NCBI GenBank assembly: GCA_002633005.1 | Contig: NMRA01000495.1 | Coordinates: 42,921 to 97,771, forward strand | Direction: 5' to 3' | Origin: Phoronis australis | Lineage: Eukaryota > Phoronida > Phoronidae | DNA: 54,851 bases | Shown here: in pieces, positions 9,990 to 21,900 of the stretch | How the letters are laid out: each line of letters starts with the position of its first letter | How positions within the stretch are numbered: position 1 is the first letter of the stretch | The notes under the pieces: generated by a model | Database searches by the model: none | The model's input: the letters and a program-made list of their open reading frames with translations, nothing else | Told to the model about the DNA's origin: nothing | Made by a program: the position numbers and the translations under genes

Positions 9990-12900
9990 CTAGTTACTTG
10001 GCTGGGCGGCCTCTTTTGTTTTCAACACGTCTTCTACAGATTTCACTTGCATCTCCTGAAAAAATGGTCAGAAAACAAACTGAATTAGTCTCGCTCAAAG
10101 TCATATAGAGTACACACTGCTAAGACAAAAAAGTGACTCCACTCAGTGTACAGTTTTGAAACCAGCTGTTTCCCATTTGAATTGACCTATCGCAAGCTCC
10201 GCCCCCTTGCGTAATGTTGACAAACAAACACTAAGTTTTACCTGGCAACGTGTTGCTTGTCAGGTAAAATGGCAGCTTGGAAATGGTGTGTCAAGAATTA
10301 TGTGTTATGATTGGTCAGTTAAGCCGTCACTCAAAGTCCTGGCGATAGGTCAATTGACAAGTTACTGTAATAAACAGGTCAGTCACAGACAGCCTGTGAA
10401 TTTCAACCAATCTGGCCTTCAACCCCTGCCCCATGTGAGACTTTCAAAGGCAATGTGGTGACTGGTCACATGGGACCAGATACCAGTGGCCTCTAGAGGA
10501 CGAGGAGGTACTTTTGCTTACAACACATCACATCTAATCACATACATAGGTCTCGAAGGCAAACCATTCTCTGCACCACCCGCAGTGAAAACTAAGTAAT
10601 TCCTGCTACAGCAAGGTGGCGCTACGAGTCACCAGTTCCATGTGGTTCCATTGCTTCCTGAAAGTCTCCATTGGGAAGCTTTCAAGTGAGCTATTCACCC
10701 TATGTGTCCATCTTTTGAATCCACTGGTCCCCAAATACCAAGAACACATACCTTTGTCTCAGATGACGCTTCCTTGTCACTAACGCCATTGGGTTCATTC
10801 ACGTGACCATTGACACCGTTGGAGGCGATCTCGTCATTAGAGCTCTCCGCTCGAGATTTCTTTGACTCGCCAGTCTGGCTAACACTGTCCTCGGGTTTCC
10901 TCTACGAATCACAAGACATTAAGTGAGCGAGAACGTCTCAATGAGCAATTGTATTAAGAGTAAGGTACAGGGATATTTTAATCAAATTAAAATATCCTAC
11001 ACGCTTGAGTGACACAATGTGAAAGTTTTACACACCAACAATCGTGCAATTTCAAGCGCAGACTAGCTCGAGATGTCTCAACGTGCCAAAAATACAGTCG
11101 GGTAGCTCCACCCGTAAACAGCAATAATGACGGAGAGCTACAGCACGGGTGAGAAACAACATGACCGCCGGTCCTCTAAACAGGACCTCCGGGGATCAAA
11201 TGGGACCGCCGCACCAGAAAATGGGACGGACGCATCTAAAAACATTACCGCCCCACCACAAAACAGGACTGCTGTTGACTAAAACCGCAATGACTAAGAT
11301 TTATTACCGTTAGGCCTACACAGATCATACAATGGGGCTATATACGTATGCATATGCAGGTCTTGTGCCGATTAGTCCACCGAAATCTTTTGTGAGCAAC
11401 AGAGGACACTTCGCTTTGTAATACGCTCATCACCAGGCTCCCGGCTGCGGTATGTGACCTATAAACTGTTGAAAGGTCAACATTTAATAAATCTAACAGT
11501 AAAAAACAACCACGTACGCTTTTGAGCTAATTATAATTTTATCCACTGCGTAAGTTTTAGAACAACATGAAAATCATTTTCTTCACTTTGACATTTAAAG
11601 TTAGTCAAGTAAAAAAACGGGCGTTCTGGTTCTCGGGTGAAGCATCATCATACTAGCTGCCTTTGTGCGGCAAAGCTGTATACTAAATATACAGCTTTGC
11701 GCTGATGTGGGTAAAAAACTGAACATGTAAAATCTTCACCCGGCGAATTTGTGTTATTAACGACACTCTTCCTTGAGTAAACTAAATTATTTCATCAGCG
11801 CTCGAGAAAAATTGTCGTTCTGTCGTTATTCTGCGTTCTCTTAAGTCGACTTACATTGGCTGGTTTCTTTTTCCCCCGGCCGATTCTTCAGTCAACTGTT
11901 CTACAAGGTTGCGTACCTGGCACAACAAATTATCGAAACTGGTTTCATTTAGTTATAAGTTTTCAGTATTTTAATACCAGCAAACCGAATTTCAGAACAA
12001 ATCTTGTTGCCGCGAAGTTGTCATCTTCCGAAAGATGTCTCAAAATTTTTCTGAGGAAATGGTGCGTGCACACGTCACGAGCGCGTCAGACTTATTGTTA
12101 CAATAGTTCATAGATTGTTTTTCACTTAAGCGGTTGCAACCTGCAAGGTGAGTGTTGGTTGATGCCAAGATTTTGCATGTGGCTACGCTGGTCGCGCACT
12201 CTACTACATGTTGATGTAAGTTTCACGATGAGGTGACTAGCAGAACTACCCGGGCTGTGGGAAATTTCGGGAATGTAACGGAGCTCAATAACGCTAAGCT
12301 GTCAAGCTTTATTTTGGCGATAGTCTTTACACAACTATCTGACCGGTTACGTCATAACCCACAGTATCACACAAAGGTCTTAACTACTCAGTCCCCGGCG
12401 GTCCTGTTTTGTGGTGGGGTGGTCATGTTCTTAGGTGCGTCAGTCCTGTTTTGGGTGAGTCGGTCAGATTTAGAGGACCGGCGGTCATGCTGTTTCTCAC
12501 CCGTGTACAAGAACTCTCAATTATTTCTTGTGATCCTGGGTGGGCTGTGTCCATGCTGCCTTCCTAAAAGATATGTAAACAACAACACGTTCATAAAGGG
12601 GCATTTACATGTATTTCTGCCTAGATTGGGCCTTAAATTCAACTGTGACGTTCTAGTCTAGTAAGACCAAATTCCCGACTCCTAGAGCCACTCTTCACAA
12701 AACAGAACCCAAGTCTATGAGCAGGAGAAATATCAAAACTGCTTTGAGTACAATCACAAAACACCAACCTTCATGGACTTCATTGACCTTGCTGTGTGAA
12801 ACACTTGTACCCAAAAGCAAGTTAAGTCAAAGAGCGTTTTTAGTACGTTTAGTTCTTAGAAAGACAACGTGCGCAAACATGCTATTTTTTTTCCTCATCA

Positions 12901-15900
12901 GCCAGAGCACAGCATGAGTCACAAACAATATTAGCCCCCACTGCTACAAATGTAGTGGTTACGTATGGTGATTTTCCACTATTTCACACAAAAATAGCAG
13001 CTAAAATATTACCTCACTGCAAATCACAAGCAGCTTTGCCAAATAATGTTTTATTATTAGACTAAATGAGCTAAGAAATTTTCTTAAGATTTTGATTTTG
13101 AGGAAAAATGTCACAAAATGAAATTTCACTTGTCTGCATTATTATAAACTAACTGAAAACTTAGAATAAAATTAAATAACTGAAAACTATAAATAACAAA
13201 CAAAACTGCATTGTTAAATAATATAAGACAAAACATTTAAACAAGTAACAAAATGGCTAGCAACAGTCTTTGGTCTCCAAAAAGTAAAAATATCAAATTT
13301 ATCCCATACACCAAGCTCAGAAACACCGTGAAGAACGTAGTGGTTTAAAGAAAATTTAACGTTTTTAAATTAGTAGAAACAGAAAAGGAAAAAGAAGCCC
13401 GCCCCCCCGGGGGGTCAACTTACTAGTACCTTTTTGCGGATCATGCTTGTGATGTCGTGTACAGCCTCCGTTTTCTGAAAAAAAAAAGAACTTCAGCCGC
13501 TGTCCAGAGGCGTCTTCTGATTCTGGTGGTCATCGTGGTTACCAGAAGACAAACGAATTATGTATGCACAGATGACCTAAATACCAGTCAGTAGACTTAA
13601 ATACACTATAAACCACCTTATGGCTGTCAGGGCTTGGAATGACCAATGACAAAAAAACGCGGAAACTTTGAAACTTTTACGGCCAAAATCTTGCCCGATA
13701 ACCAGCCTTGAAATGGTCAGTGTGAACGTTACCACCATCAGTAGCATGCATCTGCGTCCTTTCAGCTCGCCCGTCCACTCCCAACCCATACATTTTTGGC
13801 TGCAGAGCCGTAGTATTTGTCGCCGCGCATAACAATAATACGAGACGCCATTGAATATCTCCCACCACGCTGTCCCAGATGCCCCGGCAATGTTGACAAT
13901 TTACGTTCCTCCGAAACATAAAGAGCAACTTCCGCTTTTCGAGGTGAACGTCGTCTGCAACGCCGCGGTAAGAAAGGAATTTGCCGCGGAAATTTCATAT
14001 CAAACCCGATTTTTTTACGTGGAAATATTATAAAAAAAGCGGAAAGCATATTTGAAAAAAGCGGAAATCCACGTTTCCGCGGAAAATTCCAAGCCCTGGG
14101 CTGTGGCTTGTGGTTGTGTAGGACCTTATAGACAAGTATGTGCATTCAACAATACATATAGAAATGCCACGGAATTTGATTTTTGACTTTTTAGCAAAGC
14201 TGATTAATTGGGTCAGGCGACCATGTCTTTTTAATAAAATTTAACAACAAGAGCAACGTAGAGCGTTGAAATGCGCCCACGAACGCATTGCAAATGGTGT
14301 GCTTTTAGAAAAATTTATTTGTATCATAAAAATGGCGCAAAAAATACAATCCATCCAAAAACAGGAACATGCCATATTTCATAAAAATCTGTCAAGGAAC
14401 ATCAGAGAAACAAAGGAAAACAGAATAAAATGAAATTGCCACTAGTGGGCACAGTGTCCGTTGGATCCGCCTGAAAGTCATCGTCGTTGTCTGTTGTTAT
14501 CTTCACATAAATACACTTACTAAATTTAGTAAAGATCCTGCAGTGGGTTTAGGAGATACAACTATGGGCGCAAAACAAAACTACCACTAGGAGGCGCCAC
14601 AGTAGTCAGTCACCATCATCAAAGGTAGTCTTCACGCTGAGAACATATGTGCCAATTTTCAAATGATTTGGTTGATACAGGGGTGGACACCAAAAACAAG
14701 ATTTGAAAACAGCAAAAATGTCCACTAGGTGGTGCAAAATACCTAGATTCCATCCAAAAACAGAAAGATAGCGTCATCACACCAATAGATGCCTATATTT
14801 AAAATTTCATGAAAATATGTTCAGGACCTTTGAAGATACTGAGTTCAACGTAAAAAACTAAAATTGCCACTAGGGGGCACAGCAGTTATCAGATCTATCT
14901 GAAAGTCGTCATCCGTAGTCAACATCATATAAATACACTTTCTAAATTAAGTAAAGATCCTGTGAACAGTTTAGGAGATACAGCCATAGGCGCAACAAAA
15001 ACAAAATTGCCACTAGGAGGTGCCACAGTAGTCGAAATCGTTGGAAAATCATCGTCAACCGTCCTCTTCATAGTAAGCACATATATGCCAATTCTCACAA
15101 TCATCCTTTGAGTGGTTTGGTTGATAGAGGAGTGGACGCCAAAAAACAGACTAGGTAGCGCAAACTACGTCGAAACCATCTGAAAACGGGAGGATAGCGT
15201 CATCTCAGTAATAGGTGCCTACATACCAAATTTCATGAAAATCCGTTTAGGACTTTTGAAGATACAAAGGTAAGCGTAAAAAACTAAAATTGCCACTAGG
15301 GGGCACACCGGTAATCAGATCCGTCCGAAAGTTCGCTCATGCCGTCCCATTCATGAACAGAACATTTGTGTCTACTGTGGGCGCATAAAAAGGAAAGGTA
15401 CAATGACAGCAAAGCAATGGTATCAATCACACAATCAAATTTCATTTGATATAAATGTTCGTGGTGAGATATCGAAAACGCTGTTAGTTTTCTAAAATAT
15501 TGTTTCGTTTTAGTTTTATCAACCTGGATTTTTCGTGAAAATCATAAAAGTAATATTTCTCGATAGCTCCTCACGCAAAAGTGGAACATTGTTAAAACAG
15601 TTCCTAACAGCGTTTTGAGAACAGTGCACAAAACATAGTATGTTAAACAAATGAATCCAATCAGTAGTTTCTTATATACGATGTTCCGAAGTTTGCTAAA
15701 TTTAGCCGTTTTTATATCATGGTCCTACATAACCTTAAAAGCACAAGTGTATTTGCTCTTCCGCGACAGTTTTCGTATCCTTTGTTTGGATTGAAATTGA
15801 ATGTGGCCGACCGACTGGAATTCCCCTGCAAGACCACACCGCCGCGACAATCAACTAGATGAGTCTAGTCTGAAGAGTAGCTGGGCAAAAGTTCTTCTCA

Positions 15901-18900
15901 AGCCTAGGTATCATTTCTAATCCCAGCGAGGAACAAGACAAGATTAACTTTGTAACAGTAGGTGGTCTTAATCCTGTTGGTTTTCGACAGAAGGCGTGGG
16001 TTCATTGTCACGTTTAGAGATTGACCATTATTATTGTCATTTTCAAAGGCATACAAAAGTAACACCAAGGAGGTTAATGGCCACAGTATGCTTTTAGCCT
16101 CCTCCAGAAATGTTGCACGAACTAGGACAACTGCACTGTGGAACTTTGTCAGATTAGGTAAGATCAGGGCCAAGTCACATAGGCCTCAAGACATCAGCAT
16201 ACACTTGTTGCAAAAAATCACTTACAGAATGGAAACAGCAAATAGAACCCTATAAATCATGAATTCAATCCCACAATTCAACATCTCCTGTCCAATGACT
16301 TGAGTTGTCACGATATTGCTAGGATGGGCTACTAAGCCTCCGAGCATATTATTTTGCTTTTCACTCCATGATTTTCCTAGGTTCTGTGAGATCTTGCTTT
16401 TTTCGCAAAACCAAAGTCTACGGAATGCTTTCCCGACTCGCAAGCAAGTTTTACTGAATTATAACGAAGGAGTATGCTGTCTGTCAAAACTAACAGGTGT
16501 TGAAGACTTTTGAAAATGTCGATGACTGATGATTTTAAAGACTTGAACACTACATTTTATGTTACGCCAGGGTTTACAACAAACCTGTGACGTGCTGGTA
16601 GAGGCGCCAAACCCAAAAGTAGTCGTTCCCTCCGAGGATGCACTGGCTCCAAACCCAACTGTTGTGGTCGCCCCCGACGAGCTGCTGGCACCGAACGCGC
16701 TTGATGATGCACCCTGAAGAGAAGACAAATTACATACATACATATATATTTATATATATACACATATATACACACACAGTGTAGGCTTTACTATAGGACA
16801 ATTATGTCATTAACTTATAGAAAGTTTACATTCAGTAAAGGGCAAAAATATTCAGACAAAATGAGACGGAATTCCCAGTTATGACGTCTGAATTTATTGT
16901 CAGATTAATCTTCCCTACGTGAGTGAGAATGATGGGGGAATTAACAGGGAAGTTAGTAAAGGTGCCACGGCCGTTTTGCAATTTGAATTTTGAACCATCT
17001 TGGCTATTAGCAGAATCAACTGTCATGACTGAAACAATATTTTGACTGCTCACCCTTTTTTCTTGTACTGTACGTAGGTCATAAAAAATCTTCCGACAGA
17101 AAATAATCAGCTGACTGCCATTACAACTAGGAAAACAAGTTACATGCATGCTCCACTGAATATTTCTGTTACGTATACATACACCTGACGTACATTTATA
17201 AATCACGGCCGTGGAAATCGAAAAGTTTTCAGTCCCATACATGGAAAGCGCAGAGGTGCACAAGAGCGGTTGCTTCATGTGTAAACAGTTTAGTCTCTAA
17301 CCACATCAATGCCAAGTTTGACCAATCCAGGGACACTGAGTGTTTCTGTTCTTAAAGGGGGAAAGCGACGGTTCTTGATGATATGTTTACTAAAAACATA
17401 GTTCCCTGGTAAAATTGAAAATACATTTCTCCGTGTGAATTGCCGTTTCCTTAGCGTGCATTCACTATGCATGGGACAATAGAAAGTGACGGAAATGACC
17501 GGTCATTCACTTCCACCAAAGAAACAAAATGACCTTCACCCTGTGGAACACAAAGTGAAGGCAGAACCATGAAGTCTGCCCTTTACGCCATTTTCTATTG
17601 TGCCATGCCCAATAAATACACGCCAGCGGAACAATTCACACGCCAGCGCATAATTTCAACACAGCCATCTATCTGTATTCTCACGGAACATAACATCAAA
17701 AACAGTTCTTTCCCCTTTACGACCTGACCAGGTGAGCAGCATGGAACATGACCTACCAGACCAGTGGTCAGTGTCTGTAGCGCCATCTTCATCGTCTGCT
17801 CCGCATCACGCTTCTCCACTTCGGCATCCTCAATCTACGAAGAAAAACGTGTTTCAAAGAGTAAGAGAACGCCGGAGAAAGACAGAATACGTAACCATGT
17901 TATACTGGCAGAGTACACGTTTGCAGTGCACATCAAAAGTGTTTAGACAAAATGACTCTGGTTTCCATGAGGACGTCTGGACCAAGACAGATTCAAAGTC
18001 TCAGCAGCCTTCCCTCATGATTGAGAATTAAAAGTCACTAAGGAGGCGAAGCCATTCTGAAATCGGAATTTGCTCGCAAAAATATTTATCACCAGTCGTT
18101 TTTGAGGTTTACGGAATTAGCTGCGAAGATGAGGAAACCGAATTTTGTTTGATTACTTTTGTCATAAACTGTGCCTAATGTTGCATTTGTGGCTAATAAT
18201 ATCCAAACAATTTTAAGCGATTCTTCTTCAAAGTATAAAACAGATTTTTCCATTGGTCTCCCAGATATGTGTTTAAACAATACTACAGACAATGGATTTA
18301 GTAATACTTACTGAATAATGATTCCCAACAGATTTTTTTTTCATTTTTCACGAGATTCTGTTGAAGACTCTTGCAACCAAGCATCTTACAAAACTTCAGT
18401 TTTTACTCAATTTTCATTTTTGACGTATGTCAATGCAAAGAAACTGATTTTCCTTGTTTTCCACAACTAGTAAATTCACGCAGCTGCCAAACATGTCCTG
18501 CTAGACAGTCTAAATGAATCACAGATGGCACCACCATCGCAGACTTACCTTAGCCAGGATGTCTGGCAGAATGTCATTGAGTTCTTTAATTTCTTTGTTA
18601 GCTACCTCAATGGGGTTGTCTGTCATGGCCACATCCTTACCCTTCGATGTGTCTGCCTCAACCACTTTTGTGAGACTGGCTAGAAAGTAGAGAAAGTTAA
18701 CATTGTTAAACAAAACTTAACACAAAAATAAACATCTGACTGTATCCCATATGAGCTTAAATATAAGTTTATCTAAGTTCATCTACGGTAGTTTTAGAAT
18801 TGAGATATCAGGCTACTTTCCTACATAATACATATCAGAGCTGAGGACTAATTCCACTTTAAAGTTCAGAAACTATTGACCTGCTCAGAGGAAGATCTGT

Positions 18901-21900
18901 TTCTTGTGATTGTGGATATAAAATTCTCAATGGATTTATTGGAGTTTCAATATTCGCTAGGTGTTGAAAATGAAGAAACTGATCATCAGTAACAGATGAG
19001 TATAGAATGGTGTGCTACAGCATTAGGGGTGCACAGAATTTAGGTAACAAATGAATACCCACATGGTAGCAATACCGTTTCACTAAAGGATAGCACAGTT
19101 GAATACCTAAGAGCTGAGCTGTCTGCCTCAAGTGAACCGTAGCCGAGCTGATAGCTCACAGGAATATCCATGGTTGTTCTTTCAGTAGTTCTCGTCTTGG
19201 TATGCGCTACGACCTCAGCTCTTAACTATCCGTCTGCACTGCCCTAACACTAACTAGTAAACGCCATCCAGTCTTCGGTTAAAGTGAGGTAAAACTAACA
19301 TTACCACAATCACATTAAAGGATTTTGGACAAAAAAAAATACCTCTTTCAATTTGCAGCTTCCCAATGGTAATTTGTTTTTTGTATTATCAACTCGCAGT
19401 TTAGTCAATACCAACCTTTTGCACACACATCGTAATGTTTAACCAGCCAGCACTAAACTGAAGAGGCTTTTGAGATGCATTGCTAAACTGAAGAGGCTTT
19501 TGAGATGCATTGCAAGCATTCATTTCCTTAAGCTAGGAGAAATTTTGAGGTTTTTCCCACCAAATTCCGAACTCTGCCACTTACCAATTTTCTCTTTGAT
19601 ACACGATGCTGCACTATTGAGAGACTTGATTGACAGATCGTACTGTTTGTTGAATAAGTAAGATAGACCGAGCTGGTAATGTCTGACATACAATTAAGAA
19701 AACAGTCTAATCGCAAGAAACTTTCAGTTTGATTTAAACTCCAGGTGACAACGTTTCGAAATTAAGGCTATATCCAAATTGAGCGTTCTCAAGGTCTTTT
19801 GCAAGACATCAAGACTCGCAGACCAACAATCCATCATGATTCAAAGAGTTACTAAAACTGAAACTAGAGAATGAGAAGCTAATGCAGCTACACTGGCTAA
19901 TTTTCATCGAATTTCTAGGGTTAAAACGATCCTAACACAAACTTGAAAAGAAATTCAATTTCAGAAGCCAAGCAGCACGTCTGCAATATATATCAATTGA
20001 TCTGAGTGTTTTTAGCCGTGAGGTAATCACTGATGTGGTAACTGCTCTGATGAACAAAAAAGGACAATAGAGAAGCACTCCTAATAAACAGACTTCTTGA
20101 CAAAAGCATATAGTGTAAAAATCTAGTGATTAAGGACAAGGTGCCATGCAAACCATTCACAACGTTGTCACGTAACTTGGAGGCATAAATTTAGTTTCTA
20201 AGACATAAATGTAACTAGAGCTCCGCCGACTCCTGCTTTTCATTTTCCGTTAGTCTTCTAGAATGCAATTCCTATTTTCACAAGTATTTTACCTCAGTCA
20301 GTAATTTGCTAACAAACTCATGACCTCACGATACAACTTGCAAAACGAAAGTTTTATATCTTGTCAAATTTTCCACGAGATTACCATATTAATTGCATTT
20401 GAAATATTTGCATTATTTCCAGGACCAAACACTTGAGGTAACACTGACGTTATCTACAGTGTGATCAAACTGCACAATAAATTTCACAAATCTTATTATC
20501 CTCAATCTCTTTAGACGGATTATTTCTAAGGATACGACTCGGCAATCTGTCGATTGTCTGCTTCAAGCTGTGAGAGTTGAATCTTCAGGCACTCTGAGAA
20601 ATCCGATATGGCACTCTCGTACTGTTCTGAAGAAAGAAACAGACACGATTAAATCAAACATTGAGTAAACAAATAGCCACATCCAAAAATATCNNNNNNN
20701 NNNNNNNNNNNNNNNNNNNNNNNNNNNNNNNNNNNNNNNNNNNNNNNNNNNNNNNNNNNNNNNNNNNNNNGATCTGTCCAAAAGTTGTCGTCGTCCAGTT
20801 GTTAACATCATGTAAATATACTTACTAAATTTCGTAAAGATCCTGCAAACGGTTTAGGAGATACAACCATAGGTGCAAAAAAAACAAAACTGCCACTAGG
20901 AGGCTTCACAGTTGTCAAAATCGTCGGAATATCATCGTCAACCGTCCTCTTTATAGTAAGCACATACATGCCAATTCTCACAATCATCCTTTGAGCGGTT
21001 TGGTTGATAGAGGGGTGGACGCCAAAAAACAGACTCGAAAACAGTAAAAATGGCCACTAGGTAGCGCAAACTACGTCGAAACCATCCGAAAACGGGAGGA
21101 TAGCGTCATCTCACTAATAGGTGCCTACATACCAAATTTCATGAAAATCCGTTCAGGAGTTTTGAAGATACAAAGGTAAGCGTAAAAAACTAAAATTGCT
21201 ACTAGGGGGAACACCGGTAATCGGATCCGTCCGAAAGTTCGCTCATGCAGTCCTATTCATGAATGGAACATATGTGCCAACTTTCATTATCGCATGTTAA
21301 AGGGTTTTGGAGATAGAGCAGCAGATGCCGGACGCCGAACGGAGATGACGGCATAATGCGTTCACATATAAAAAGGAAAGGTACAATGACAGCAAAGCAA
21401 TGGTATCAATCACACGATCAAATCTGATTTGATATAAATGTTCGTAGTGAGATATCGAAAGCGCTGTTACAGTTTTCTAAAATGTTGTTTCGCTTTAGTT
21501 TCATCAACCTGGATTTTTCGTGAAAATCATAGAAGTAATATTTTTCGATAGCTCCTCACGCAAAAGTGGAACATTGTTAAAACAGTTCCTAACAGCGTTT
21601 TGAGAACAGTGCACAAAACATAGTATGTTAAAGTTTTATATGAATCCAATCAGTCGTTTCTTATATACGATGTTCTGAAGTTTGCTAAATTTAACCATTT
21701 TTATATCATGGTCCTACATAACCTTAAAAGCACAAGTGTATTTGCTCTTCCGCAACAGTTTTCTTATCCTTCGTTTGGATTGAAATTGAATGTGGCCGAC
21801 TGACTGGAATTACCCTGCAAGACCACACCGCCGCGACAATCAACTCGGTGAGTCCAGTCTGAAAGAGTAGCTGGGCGAAAGTTCTTCTCAAGCCTAGGTA

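Noticed and set aside
12233-12661. 142-codon open frame on the plus strand
   Set aside because: It runs through the right arm of the fold-back element and has no family resemblance, so it is chance coding in a GC-rich repeat.
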